NCBI RefSeq assembly: GCF_027923545.1
Contig: NZ_BROH01000005.1
Span: forward strand, 62,001 to 126,000
Reading direction: 5' to 3'
Source: Sinisalibacter aestuarii
Lineage (GTDB): Bacteria > Pseudomonadota > Alphaproteobacteria > Rhodobacterales > Rhodobacteraceae
Length of the DNA: 64,000 nt
The notes below the pieces were generated by a model. The model worked only from the letters and a program-made list of their open reading frames with translations, did not search any database and was not told the DNA's origin. Both the position numbers and the translations under genes were made by a program. Of this stretch, positions 53,134 through 62,340 are shown piece by piece; within the stretch, counting starts at the first letter, position 1; each line of letters opens with the position of its first letter.

Positions 53134-54207
53134 ATGAATTCGGTATACGCATTGATCCTCCTATTCGGCGCGCTCGTCGCCTGTTCGCCGCAGGACGATG
53201 CGGAGACGGACGATGGCGGCGAGGTTGCGGGTACGGAAAGCGCGGCTGCGTCAACGCCCGTGAGCATGGTCAGCCCACACGCTGGCCTTGACGAGCGCGC
53301 CAGCAACTATCGGCGGCCCTACGGCTCGCGTGCTCCGTGGAACATTCCCGTCGGCGGGCTGCGCCGCCATCCGCAAAGCGACGAGTTCGTCGAGCTGCTC
53401 TGGCGCAGCACCGTGCCCCGGCCCGGCAATTTCAACCTCAGCTTCGAGGAATACACCTACCCTGTCTATTCGGTCTCCGAGGCAACATCCGTCTACACCG
53501 TCCAGACCCGCTGGCCCTCGAACCTCGACGGCAACAAAATCCCGTGGAATCCGGCCTGGCGCCCCGCCCCGGGCAGCGATGCCCAGGTGATCGTGATCGA
53601 CGAGTCCAACGGGCGGGAGTGGAACCTGTTCCAGGTGACAACGCAGGGCAACACCGTAATCGCCACCAATGGCAACCTCGTACCGGGCGATTACCGCACC
53701 CGCAGCCTCGGCTTCGCGCCGTCGCGTGGGATCGGCATCCAGTATCTCGCCATGCTTGTGCGGCCCGAAGAGATTGCGGCGGGGCGGATCGAACATGCCT
53801 TGTCGATGCCGGCCAAGGGCACGAGTGGCGAGTATAGCGTGCCGCCGGCGCTGAAGATCGAGCATCGCACCGGCCGGCCCGGCATTCCCGAGGGCCTGCG
53901 CTACGCCATCGACGTGACAGATGCCGAGATCGAGGCCTGGGTGAACGGGCTGCATGGTGCTTCCCCGGAAACCCAGCGCGCGGCCCGGATCATCGCCGTG
54001 GCGCTGCGGGATTACGGCTGGTTCATCACCGATTCCGCCGGCTCGTCGCATTTCCAGTTCGAAGCCAATATCTCGGCCGGAAGCGACTGGGCCGCGCTCG
54101 GCCTGTCGCGCCGGGGCGGTGGCGACTACGTGCTGCCGCGCGATCTGCTGGATGGCCTGGTCACCCGGGACCGGATTTACGCCATCGTGCCCAGCAATGA
54201 ATATTGA
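53134..54207 (+). CDS. Exported lipoprotein of unknown function in EPS locus
   Basis: 357 residues with a lipobox (MNSVYALILLFGALVACSPQ, Cys 17). An acidic Ala/Glu/Asp linker is followed by a large domain containing RPYGSRAPWNIPVGGL, IPWNPAWRPAPGSDAQVIVI, EWNLFQVTTQG, DYRTRSLGFAPSRGIGIQYL and, near the end, AARIIAVALRDYGWFITDSA. The pattern resembles exported proteins found with carbohydrate-active enzymes in actinobacteria and alphaproteobacteria, but I do not know the fold or role. A polysaccharide-binding or -modifying function in the periplasm is inferred from location only. It starts 37 bases after the Wzy-Wzz fusion. Confidence 0.6.
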   Translation: MNSVYALILLFGALVACSPQDDAETDDGGEVAGTESAAASTPVSMVSPHAGLDERASNYRRPYGSRAPWNIPVGGLRRHPQSDEFVELLWRSTVPRPGNFNLSFEEYTYPVYSVSEATSVYTVQTRWPSNLDGNKIPWNPAWRPAPGSDAQVIVIDESNGREWNLFQVTTQGNTVIATNGNLVPGDYRTRSLGFAPSRGIGIQYLAMLVRPEEIAAGRIEHALSMPAKGTSGEYSVPPALKIEHRTGRPGIPEGLRYAIDVTDAEIEAWVNGLHGASPETQRAARIIAVALRDYGWFITDSAGSSHFQFEANISAGSDWAALGLSRRGGGDYVLPRDLLDGLVTRDRIYAIVPSNEY

Positions 54208-54366
54208 CGTAGACCGGCCACATGACCCAAAGGCAAGTTGTTTGCCCGGTTTGGCGGAACATGATGTAGTGACGCCAAACCGGTGGGCGCTCCAACGCCC
54301 GGGTTCGTTTGGTGAGTTGTTGTGAAAGTATTGTCAGAAGCTCTTGCCTGAACAAGGATTTCAAAT

Positions 54367-55188
54367 TTGGAACAAAGACGTGGCCCGATCCGGAAGCTCG
54401 TGTCGGCGGCGCGGGCCGCTGTGCGCCGCCCCGACCTGGTGCGCAACCGTATCCTCGGTGCACTGAACTACTGGCCCGTGACACGGCTGCGCAACGAACG
54501 ATTGCGCAAAGTGCCCTATTTCTGCATCAACCTCGAAAAAGATGTCCAGCGCCGCAAGCTTGCCGAGCGACAGGCGCGCACGATGGGGCTTGAGGATTTC
54601 CGCATCTTCAAGGGGATCGTCGGGGTCAAGCTCGACATCGACCAGCTCATCGCAGATGGCATCTACGACGATGCCGCCGCCCGGCGCTACCACGGCCGGC
54701 CGCTCTCGCCCGCCGAGATCGGCCTCTCGCTGAGCCACGCGAATATCTACAAGACCATCGTCGAGGAAGGGCTGGACGAGGCCGTCATCCTGGAGGACGA
54801 TGTGCTGTTCCAGCCGCGCAACCTCGACGCTGTCGACTGGTCGGCCATCCCCGACGATTTTGACGTGGTCTTTCTGCACGCCCAGCTGGACCAGAAGCCG
54901 CCGCGCGGGCGGATCGCCGACCGGATCTATTCCGACGAGTCCTACCTTGCCTCCACCGTCGCCTATCTCGTCTCGCGCAAGGGGGCCGAGAAGCTGGCGA
55001 AAGGGGCGTTTCCGGTGGTCCACGCCGCCGACGGGCTGGTGGGCCGGGCAATGCCCTGGCACGGCGACACGCCACACGAATTCCGCCAGCAGGGCGTGAA
55101 CTTCGACCTGAAGAGCTACATCCTCTATCCGGAAGGCGCGCTCAACGGATCGACCTGCCACTTCATCGGCAGCTCGATCTCGTTCTAA
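54367..55188 (+). CDS. Glycosyltransferase family 25 (LPS biosynthesis type)
   Basis: 273 residues if the TTG at 54367 is used; no better start lies before the family N-terminus PYFCINLEKDVQRRKLAER. Further motifs: FKGIVGVKLDIDQL, LSPAEIGLSLSHANIYKTIV, EAVILEDDVLFQP with the acidic EDD, and DESYLASTVAYLVSRKGAEK. GT25 enzymes transfer galactose or similar sugars and act at the inner face of the inner membrane. It lies 159 bases beyond the lipoprotein and converges on the first deacetylase (4-base overlap of stops). Confidence 0.82.
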   Translation: MEQRRGPIRKLVSAARAAVRRPDLVRNRILGALNYWPVTRLRNERLRKVPYFCINLEKDVQRRKLAERQARTMGLEDFRIFKGIVGVKLDIDQLIADGIYDDAAARRYHGRPLSPAEIGLSLSHANIYKTIVEEGLDEAVILEDDVLFQPRNLDAVDWSAIPDDFDVVFLHAQLDQKPPRGRIADRIYSDESYLASTVAYLVSRKGAEKLAKGAFPVVHAADGLVGRAMPWHGDTPHEFRQQGVNFDLKSYILYPEGALNGSTCHFIGSSISF

Positions 55189-56156
55189 TAAGCAGGCAAT
55201 CTCGGCTTTTCGGCGCGCGACAGGCGGAACGGGTAGACCCCGCTCACCGTCGCGCCGAAACGGGCGAGCGTGATATCGCTGCCGATATCCCAGCGCGGCA
55301 GGTAAAACGGGTCGTCGTCCGGGCGGGCGCGATCCTGAAAGGTGGTGACGGAAGCCGACACGCCGCTCGCGCGCAGGAGCGTCACCGCCCTGTCGTCAAA
55401 ATCGTCATAGGAACCATTGGGATAGGCAAAGGTGCGGCAGGGCCGGCCCGCCGCCTCGGCGACGCTGGCGACCGAGCCGGTGATCTCGGCGTCCAGATCG
55501 GCGTCACTGAGCTTCGACAGGATCGGGTGGGTCACGGTATGGGCGCCGAACTCGATCAGCCCCCGTGCCGCCGTTTCGCGCATCATCGCCGTATCCATCA
55601 TCGCAAAGTCATGATCGGGACCGAAGCCCGGATCGACAGCCGTGCCGCAGGCCCGTTCCACCGCCGCCGCGCCGGCATTGGGATCGGCGGCAAAGGCCAC
55701 CTTGATCAGACGTTGCAGATCGCGCGACGCGCGCACCTTCTCATCACGTGAGCCGAGCGGAAAGTGCTGCCCCTCCAGCTCGATCGCCGGTTTCGCCGTC
55801 GCCTCCAGCGCAGCGACCACGCGATTGGGCCAGAGCGTCTTGTCGCTGCCGGTAAAACCGGAGACGACGAACACCGTGGCCGGATAGCCGTATTTCTCAA
55901 GGATCGGCAAGGCGGTGGTCAGGTTGTTGCGATAGCCGTCGTCGAACGTGATCGCCACGCTGCGCCGTTTGAGCCGCCCCGCCTGCAGCGCCTCGACGCC
56001 TTCGGCGAGCGGCACCACGTCAAAGCCGAACCGGTGCAAAAACGCCATCTGCGCGGCAAAACTGCGCGCGGGCAGGAAGCACCAGTCATCGAGCGGCGGC
56101 GCGCCCGGCGTCACCGCGTGATAGGTAAGAATGTTGAGCACACCGCCCGACTTCAT
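55185..56156 (-). CDS. Polysaccharide deacetylase (NodB domain), copy 1
   Basis: 323 residues from ATG 56156 (MKSGGVLNILTYHAVTPGAP). NodB-fold motifs: TFDDGYRNN with the catalytic Asp/metal Asp, HTVTHPIL with the two metal His, and AYPNGSYDDFDD. It removes acetyl groups from N- or O-acetylated sugars. No signal peptide is evident, so it may act on lipid-linked intermediates or be exported otherwise. A paralogue faces it head to head (56326-57297), sharing HAVTPGAPPLDDWCFLP/HAVSPGARPLNDYCFMP and overall length, indicating duplication. Confidence 0.85.
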   Translation of the reverse strand: MKSGGVLNILTYHAVTPGAPPLDDWCFLPARSFAAQMAFLHRFGFDVVPLAEGVEALQAGRLKRRSVAITFDDGYRNNLTTALPILEKYGYPATVFVVSGFTGSDKTLWPNRVVAALEATAKPAIELEGQHFPLGSRDEKVRASRDLQRLIKVAFAADPNAGAAAVERACGTAVDPGFGPDHDFAMMDTAMMRETAARGLIEFGAHTVTHPILSKLSDADLDAEITGSVASVAEAAGRPCRTFAYPNGSYDDFDDRAVTLLRASGVSASVTTFQDRARPDDDPFYLPRWDIGSDITLARFGATVSGVYPFRLSRAEKPRLPAY

Positions 56157-56325
56157 GGCTGCCGCCCCCGGAAACGAATGACAATTGACCGATCTCGAAC
56201 ACCGGCGCCCACATCGCGGGGCCATAGCGATGGACCGGCACGCGCGGATGCACTAACACTTTGAAACATGTGATTTGTCGCCCGATTTTACGTCAATTTC
56301 AACAACCGAGCCTCACCTTCCACAC

Positions 56326-57297
56326 ATGGCCCCGAAAACCCTCGATATTCTCTGCTACCACGCCGTCTCGCCCGGGGCGCGGCCTCTGAACGATTACTGC
56401 TTCATGCCGGTCGAGACGTTCCGCGCCCATATGCGTTGGCTGCGCGGCAGCCGGTTCGACGTGCTGCCCTTGAAGGAGGCCGCCGCGGCGTTGGCGGAAG
56501 GACGGCTCAAGCGGCGGACGGTGGCGATCACCTTCGACGACGGCTTTCGCAACAATGCCACTGTGGCGCTGCCGGTGCTCGAAGAGTTCGGCCTGCCCGC
56601 AACGATTTTCCTGTCGACCGGCTTCATCGGCACACAGAAAACCACCTGGGCCGCCCGCGTCACCCGCGCCCTGATCGACACGCAGGCCCAGGCGCTCGAC
56701 TATGGCGGCAAGCGCCTTCCTCTGACCGATTTCGACGCGCGCGCGGCGGCGAACCGCGAGGTGCAGCGCATGATCAAGGCCATCGCCCCGGCGAACCCGC
56801 AGGCTGAGGTGGCCGCAATCGAAACACAGCTTGGCGTGCCGGTCGATCCCGATCTGGCCGACGATGCCGATTTCGCGATGATGTCAGCCGCTGAGGTGGC
56901 CCGCGTGCAGGCGGGCGGGCTGGTGGATTTTGGCGGCCATTCGGTCTCGCACCCGATCCTGTCGGCGCTCGACGACGCGGCGCTGGCAGATGAGGTGACA
57001 GGCTCAGTCAAGGCCGTCGCAGCGCTCACTCAAAGCCCCTGCGAAACCTTCGCCTACCCCAACGGCCAGCCCGCCGATTTTGATGACCGCGCGCTGGAGT
57101 TGCTGCGCAAGGCCGGGGTGACGGTGGCGGCAACCACCACGCAGCTTGTCAACAAACGCGGCGCCGATCCGCTGCGGCTCAATCGCTGGGTGCTGGGCGG
57201 CGGCGTGCAGGTGCCGCGGCTGAAAGCCACGCTGATGGGGCTACACCCCAACCAGATCAGGCATCGGCTGCGCGGGCTTACTTCGGCGCGGGCCTGA
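56326..57297 (+). CDS. Polysaccharide deacetylase (NodB domain), copy 2
   Basis: 323 residues, beginning MAPKTLDILCYHAVSPGARP. NodB motifs TFDDGFRNN, GGHSVSHPIL and TFAYPNGQPADFDD parallel copy 1 throughout, including the segment LADDADFAMMSA versus GPDHDFAMMDTA, so the two are paralogues of identical length arranged divergently with 169 bases between. That gap would hold both promoters. The end overlaps the stop of the GT4 gene on the other strand by about 20 bases. Confidence 0.85.
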   Translation: MAPKTLDILCYHAVSPGARPLNDYCFMPVETFRAHMRWLRGSRFDVLPLKEAAAALAEGRLKRRTVAITFDDGFRNNATVALPVLEEFGLPATIFLSTGFIGTQKTTWAARVTRALIDTQAQALDYGGKRLPLTDFDARAAANREVQRMIKAIAPANPQAEVAAIETQLGVPVDPDLADDADFAMMSAAEVARVQAGGLVDFGGHSVSHPILSALDDAALADEVTGSVKAVAALTQSPCETFAYPNGQPADFDDRALELLRKAGVTVAATTTQLVNKRGADPLRLNRWVLGGGVQVPRLKATLMGLHPNQIRHRLRGLTSARA

Positions 57298-58501
57298 GCC
57301 CGTCAAATACGCCGATCAACCCGCGCGCGAAGGCGCCCCAGGAGCGGTTTTCCAGCATGTCCTGCCGCCCCGCCTCGGCCATCGCACGGGCGCGGGCCGG
57401 GTCTGCGAGGGTTTTCGCGATCGCATCGGCCAGAGCCGCGGGATCTTCCGGCGCGGCGAGATAGCCGGTTTCGCCATCGTGAATCGCCTCGGGGAAGCCG
57501 CCCACATTGGTCGCCACCACCGGCCGCCCAAGGCTCTGCGCTGCAGACGCCGCCCCGCTCGCCGTGGCGTTGCGATAGGGGAAGACCACCAGGTCGCCCT
57601 GTTCCATGAGCGGGGCCACGTCGCCATTCGGCACGTAATCGAGAAAAAGCGAGACCTGCCCGGCAATCCCCAGCCGGTCGATCTGCGCGCGCAATGCCGC
57701 TGTGTCGAAACTCTTGGTCGGGTATCCGGCGATCACCAGCCGAAGCCCCGCTCGGTCGGGCAGCAGCGCGAAGGCCTCGACCAGATCGCTCACCCCCTTG
57801 CTCGGGCGCAGCAGGCCGAAAAACAGCACCACCCGTTCGCCCGGTGCGATACCATATTTCTCCCGCAACGCCTCGGCGCTCACACCATCGTTTGGGAAGA
57901 TGAGCTGCGGCCCGTGCAGCATCATCAATGTCGGCGTAGCGTCACCATAGCGCGCGAGGTAGTCGCTCTCGACCGAGCTGGCGAGGAAAACCACGGTGGA
58001 AAAGCTGTCATAGCAGCCCGCCAGCAGCGGATGGGCCACCATCCTGTCCCACGCGCCGCGCTGGCTGTCGCGCTGCTCGATCTCGTGACAGATCTGGACC
58101 ATCGGGATACCGGCCCATTTCATCGCCTTGAAAAACACCACCTGAAACGGCGAGTGGATCATGCTGAGCACCACGCCATCGGGCTTGTCGCGCAGAAGGT
58201 GCAGGGTGACGCGGGTCCAGGCGGCATAGAACAGAACCCCGCGCCAGACACGCCTGACCTTGCGCCAGTATCGCTGCAGCGTGCCTTGCCGGCGGTCGCC
58301 CCCCTTGCGGTCGAAGATCGGCCAGAGCCGCAGCATCTTCAGCACGGTAAAATTATGCGGCAGATCGGCCAGCTCGTAATCCGGGCTGGTGATGAGCGAA
58401 ACCTCCGCCCCCTCGCGCGCCAGCGCATCCGCCACCTGATAGGCGAAATGGATAAGTCCGCCCTGCGCATTGGTCTCGACAATCGCGATCCGTCGGCTCA
58501 T
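57278..58501 (-). CDS. Glycosyltransferase family 4
   Basis: 407 residues with a GT-B fold. The N-terminal domain starts IAIVETNAQGGLIHFAYQVA; the C-terminal donor-binding domain has GERVVLFFGLLRPSKGVSDL, LVIAGYPTKS, DLVVFPYRNATASGAASAAQ and GRPVVATNVGGFPEAIHDGE with the E-x7-E-like acidic pair. Retaining transferase using a nucleotide-sugar donor. The start overlaps the stop of the upstream GT4 gene (4 bases). Sugar specificity is unknown. Confidence 0.9.
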   Translation of the reverse strand: MSRRIAIVETNAQGGLIHFAYQVADALAREGAEVSLITSPDYELADLPHNFTVLKMLRLWPIFDRKGGDRRQGTLQRYWRKVRRVWRGVLFYAAWTRVTLHLLRDKPDGVVLSMIHSPFQVVFFKAMKWAGIPMVQICHEIEQRDSQRGAWDRMVAHPLLAGCYDSFSTVVFLASSVESDYLARYGDATPTLMMLHGPQLIFPNDGVSAEALREKYGIAPGERVVLFFGLLRPSKGVSDLVEAFALLPDRAGLRLVIAGYPTKSFDTAALRAQIDRLGIAGQVSLFLDYVPNGDVAPLMEQGDLVVFPYRNATASGAASAAQSLGRPVVATNVGGFPEAIHDGETGYLAAPEDPAALADAIAKTLADPARARAMAEAGRQDMLENRSWGAFARGLIGVFDGLRPAPK

Positions 58502-59622
58502 CGCCCATCATCCTTGCTCAATTCGCGGTAGAGATCGGCGAGCTTGCCGACCTGGATCGGCAGCGAAAACTCGGCTTCCACCCGTTCGCGCGCGGCGCGG
58601 GCCATCTCCTGCCGGTGGGCCTCGTCGCCCATGATCGCGCCAATCGCGCCGGTCAGCGCCGGCACATCGTCTTTCGGCACCAGAATCCCGTCCGTGCCGT
58701 CGCGCACCATGTCGGGAATGCCGCCTACATTGCTGGCAACGATGGGCAAATCCGCCGCCATCGCCTCGATCAGCACGGTCGGCAGCGCATCCCACAGGGT
58801 CGGCAGCACGAAAAGCTCGGCCACGCGCAGCACATCCGCCACATCGGAGCGGAAACCGGCGAAGGTCACCGCGTGATCCAGGCCAAGCTCGGCGGTGAGT
58901 GCTTCCAGCCGCGCACGCTCCTCCCCTTCGCCCACGATGAGCAGATGCAGATCGGGCTGCACGGGCACCAGATCGGCCATGGCGCGGATCAGCCGGTCGA
59001 TCCCCTTGGGCGGGCGCAGCACCGCGACGGTGACGATCACTCGCGCGGCGGGGGGAATGCCCAGCCCGGCGCGGATCTCCTCGGGCGGCTTGCCCCGGTT
59101 CGCATCGAACGCGCCAAGGTCGATCCCGTTGGCGATGGAGACGACAGGCGCGCGGGCAAGCCCGTGGCGACGCGCCTCGTCGGCAATCGCGGGCGACAGG
59201 CAGATCACCCGGTCAAAGATATTGGCCAGCAATCTGTCGCGCAGCCAGAGCCGGGCACCCGCCCGGTTGAACCGCTCGGGGTATTCGAGCGTGTGCAGGG
59301 TCGAGACGACCGGCACCCGCAGCGCGATCCGGGCAAGCCCGGCCAGCACCGTCGAGGCTTCGAGATGGGCGTGGATCACATCCGGCCCGATCTCGCGCAG
59401 CCGTTTCATGGCGGCGCGGATCTGACCGATATTGCGCAGCTTCGCGAGCGGCAGCCGCTCGACCGCGATGCCCGCCGCGCGCAACCGCCCGGCAACCGGG
59501 CTTTCGCCCCAATCCTTGAGCGCCACGACACGCATATCGAAGCCCTGCCGCTGCAACTCGGGCGCATAGATCGTGAGCAGGTGTTCGGCTCCGCCGCGCC
59601 CCAGCCCGTCGATCATATGCAC
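58498..59622 (-). CDS. Glycosyltransferase family 4
   Basis: 374 residues from a GTG at 59620-59622, with GGAGG nine bases upstream. The start region VHMIDGLGRGGAEHLL has the Gly-rich loop of the acceptor domain; later VIHAHLEASTVLAGLARIAL, VVSIANGIDLGAFD, VAVLRPPKGIDRLIRAMADL, LLIVGEGEERARLEAL, ELFVLPTLWDALPTVLIEAM and IVASNVGGIPDMVRDG, the typical donor-binding EX7E region. It is the first gene of a two-gene minus-strand operon. Acts at the cytoplasmic side of the membrane on lipid-linked saccharide. Confidence 0.9.
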   Translation of the reverse strand: MHMIDGLGRGGAEHLLTIYAPELQRQGFDMRVVALKDWGESPVAGRLRAAGIAVERLPLAKLRNIGQIRAAMKRLREIGPDVIHAHLEASTVLAGLARIALRVPVVSTLHTLEYPERFNRAGARLWLRDRLLANIFDRVICLSPAIADEARRHGLARAPVVSIANGIDLGAFDANRGKPPEEIRAGLGIPPAARVIVTVAVLRPPKGIDRLIRAMADLVPVQPDLHLLIVGEGEERARLEALTAELGLDHAVTFAGFRSDVADVLRVAELFVLPTLWDALPTVLIEAMAADLPIVASNVGGIPDMVRDGTDGILVPKDDVPALTGAIGAIMGDEAHRQEMARAARERVEAEFSLPIQVGKLADLYRELSKDDGR

Positions 59623-59748
59623 AACCTTCAGCCTCCGGCCGCGCGGATCGGTCCCTGCCGCTATTGCGTTCGATTTAGATACGTCTGAAATTGGATTTGC
59701 GCCTGTATTTCGCGTGGCATTGCAGTCTAATACCTTTGCAGGAGATCT

Positions 59749-60942
59749 ATCATCAAACCCACATCGCCTTCAATCACGACATCGCCATCCGACCGGCCCG
59801 GGGCCACGCCCCCCGGCTCGGACGCTTCTCCGCGCGTGCTGCTCGTGAGCATCGCCAAACGCCATGGCGGGGTGGATGTGCGCGTGCTGCAAACCGCGCG
59901 GGAATTCGCCCGGCGCGGCGTGGCCTTCCGGGTCGCCGTCATGGCCGGATCGTCGCTGCATGAGGCGCTGAAGGCCGAGAACCTGCCTGCGGAGCCGATC
60001 GCCCGTGGCCGGGGCGATCCGCGGATCGCGCTCGATCTCATCCGCATCGCCCGCGACATGGATGCCAATGTGATCGACGGCCATAACATGCAATCGCAGT
60101 ACTGGGCCGTGGTCGCCTCGCTTGGGCGGCGCTTTCCGGGCCGGGTCGCCACCGTGCATTCCATCTACCGCGAAGAGCATCCCCGCCCCGGCAAACGCGA
60201 GCTGCGCGAGGGCGCGCTGTGGCTGTCGCATTGGCTGGGCTTTCGCTTCATCGCGGTCTCGACCCGGGTGGAGCGCTACCTGACCGGCACGATCGGCGTT
60301 GCGCCGGAGCGGATCACCCTAAGCTGGAACGGCATGGAGCCGCTCGGCCCCCTGCCCCCGCGCTACGATCTCGGGGCCGAGACAGGCTGGCCCAAAGATA
60401 CCTTCGTGCTTGGCATGATCGGGCGGCTTGAGCCGGTGAAGGGGCACCGCACTTTGTTCGACGCGATGGCGCGGCTGGTCGCGGCGGGCGAGCGGCGGAT
60501 GCGGCTCGTGATCGTCGGCACCGGGCGCGACGGCGCGGCGCTGGAGCAGATCGTGCGCGAGCGCGGGCTTGCGGAATACGTGCACTTCGCCGGCTTCCGC
60601 AGTGACGTGACGGCGGTGCTGGAGGAACTCGATCTGATGTGCCTGCCGTCGATCAGCGAGGGCCTGCCCTTCTGCGTGCTCGAAGCCTGCCGCCAGGGCG
60701 TGCCGGTGCTGGCCTCGGAGCTTGACGGCATGTCGGACCTGTTCACCGACGATGGCACCATCTTCTTCACGCCAAGCGGCGATGCGGCCCGCCTCGCCGA
60801 GCGCCTCGCCAAGCTGATCGACGACCGCGATACGCTGCACCGGGTCGGCACCGCCGCGAAGGGTTTCGTGGAAACCGAGCTGGGCATTGGCACGATGATT
60901 GACACCACGCTCGCCGCCTATGCCGGGGCGATGCGCCGGTAG
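59749..60942 (+). CDS. Glycosyltransferase family 4, start uncertain
   Basis: The catalytic protein (GT-B) is clear from 59836: VLLVSIAKRHGGVDVRVLQT, AREFARRGVAFRVAVMAG, ITLSWNGMEPLG, FVLGMIGRLEPVKGHRTLFD, LVIVGTGRDGAALEQIV, LDLMCLPSISEGLPFCVLEA and VLASELDGMSDLF. A GTG at 59836 has no ribosome binding site. A good AGGAG (59740-59744) is followed in the same frame by ATC codons at 59749 and 59752 and a Ser/Pro-rich leader, so a non-canonical ATC start, or a base change at the start codon, is possible. The true start is therefore 59749, 59752 or 59836. Confidence 0.85.
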   Translation: MIKPTSPSITTSPSDRPGATPPGSDASPRVLLVSIAKRHGGVDVRVLQTAREFARRGVAFRVAVMAGSSLHEALKAENLPAEPIARGRGDPRIALDLIRIARDMDANVIDGHNMQSQYWAVVASLGRRFPGRVATVHSIYREEHPRPGKRELREGALWLSHWLGFRFIAVSTRVERYLTGTIGVAPERITLSWNGMEPLGPLPPRYDLGAETGWPKDTFVLGMIGRLEPVKGHRTLFDAMARLVAAGERRMRLVIVGTGRDGAALEQIVRERGLAEYVHFAGFRSDVTAVLEELDLMCLPSISEGLPFCVLEACRQGVPVLASELDGMSDLFTDDGTIFFTPSGDAARLAERLAKLIDDRDTLHRVGTAAKGFVETELGIGTMIDTTLAAYAGAMRR

Positions 60943-60945
60943 GGT

Positions 60946-62118
60946 TCAGCGGGAGGGCTTTTCCCATTTCAGAAAGCTGCGCCGGCGCAGCAGATCGGCA
61001 TAGGCCTGAAGCCCCGCGAAGTTTGCCCGCAGGATGTGATAGGCCAGATGCGGCAGCCGCCAGCGGCGCTGGTGCTGTTCGGCGTAATAGCCCATATAGG
61101 CCAGCCCGAAGGCCAGAATATGCCCGGCGAGGAGCAGCACGAAGAAGCCCGCCGACGGCCGAAGCGCCACCGCGATCAGGTTGCTCACAGCGCCCGCGAT
61201 AAGCAGGAGCGGCAGCGCCAGCCGCAGCACCTTATGCGAGAGAAACGCCGCCAGCACCCAGGGCCGCGACAGGGGCCACACGTCTTTCTGGGTGATCAGA
61301 AGCAGCCGGCCCGCCGAAATCCGCCGCCGCCGCGTCGCCTCCTGATCGGTGGATACATTGGCCTCTTCCCAGCTCACCGCCTTGTCGGCGTAGCGCACGT
61401 TGCGGCCCCGCGCGAGGTTTGACATGGTGATCCAGGCATCGTCGTTGATCGTGCCCGGCGGCAGATCGCGCCAATCGTCGCGGCGGATGGCGAGGATCGC
61501 CCCGACCGAAGCCACAGTCGCCCCCAGATCGCTCTCGGATTTGCGGATCTTTTCCTCATAGCGCCAATAAAGCCCTTCCGATTTGCCGGTAAGGCCCGCC
61601 CCCTCATCGCGGCTGATCGGCTTGATCCGGTGCGCCCCGCTCGCCACCGCCACGCTCGGATCGGAAAACTCCGCCACCAGGTGCCTGACCGCGCTCGTCT
61701 CATACATCTCGGTGGCGTCGGAAAAGACGAGGATCTCATGCGCCGCCGCTGCCGCGCCCCGGTTCATCGCCGCGGATTTGCCGCCGCGCGGGAAGCCAGT
61801 GATCAGCCGGACGGGCACGGTGGTATCGGTGAAGCCGGCCACGATATCCGGCGTGCCATCGTCAGACCCGTCATCGACCACGATGATTTCATCTGGCAGC
61901 GGATCGAGCGCGAGCGAGTTCTCTATCTTCTGCCCGATCACACCCGCCTCGTTATGGGCACAGATGATCATCGTCGTCTTGGCGTCGGGCACGCTGGCGG
62001 GTACTTTGCGCCCGCCCCGGACCGCAGCCAGCAGAACGAGCAAAGCCGGATAGACAAGGTATTGATAGAGCTGAAGGAAAACGCAGATAACCGTTATCGT
62101 TGCGAATACGGCAAACAT
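60946..62118 (-). CDS. Membrane-bound glycosyltransferase family 2
   Basis: 390 residues. An N-terminal helix (TITVICVFLQLYQYLVYPAL) precedes a GT-A domain: TTMIICAHNEAGVIGQKIEN, EIIVVDDGSDDGTPDIV, RGGKSAAMNRGAAAA, VFSDATEMYE (acceptor/donor acidic residues), INDDAWITM and the RRRRISAGR motif corresponding to Q/RxxRW of processive synthases. Four hydrophobic segments follow (VLRLALPLLLIAGAVSNLIA, FFVLLLAGHILAFGLAYMGY), so it may form a synthase-like pore. Its stop lies 3 bases from the stop of the plus-strand GT4. Confidence 0.88.
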   Translation of the reverse strand: MFAVFATITVICVFLQLYQYLVYPALLVLLAAVRGGRKVPASVPDAKTTMIICAHNEAGVIGQKIENSLALDPLPDEIIVVDDGSDDGTPDIVAGFTDTTVPVRLITGFPRGGKSAAMNRGAAAAAHEILVFSDATEMYETSAVRHLVAEFSDPSVAVASGAHRIKPISRDEGAGLTGKSEGLYWRYEEKIRKSESDLGATVASVGAILAIRRDDWRDLPPGTINDDAWITMSNLARGRNVRYADKAVSWEEANVSTDQEATRRRRISAGRLLLITQKDVWPLSRPWVLAAFLSHKVLRLALPLLLIAGAVSNLIAVALRPSAGFFVLLLAGHILAFGLAYMGYYAEQHQRRWRLPHLAYHILRANFAGLQAYADLLRRRSFLKWEKPSR

Positions 62119-62340
62119 GATGCCTCCTCAACTTTCACCGGACCGATGATCGCGCCGGGCGCGCCTGCCGGAAAATCCGTTTTGCCCTGAAGCCAGATTG
62201 TAAATGCGCTGTGAGCCTATTGCGCAATCGCGCCGATGCGTCAAATCACGGAAGCGGTTGGCAGGCTTTTTTTCGACACGTTGCAGCGATGCCGCAAGGC
62301 ATGAGTGCGAAGCGTCGGCGCAGATCATCTGCCGGCGCCC

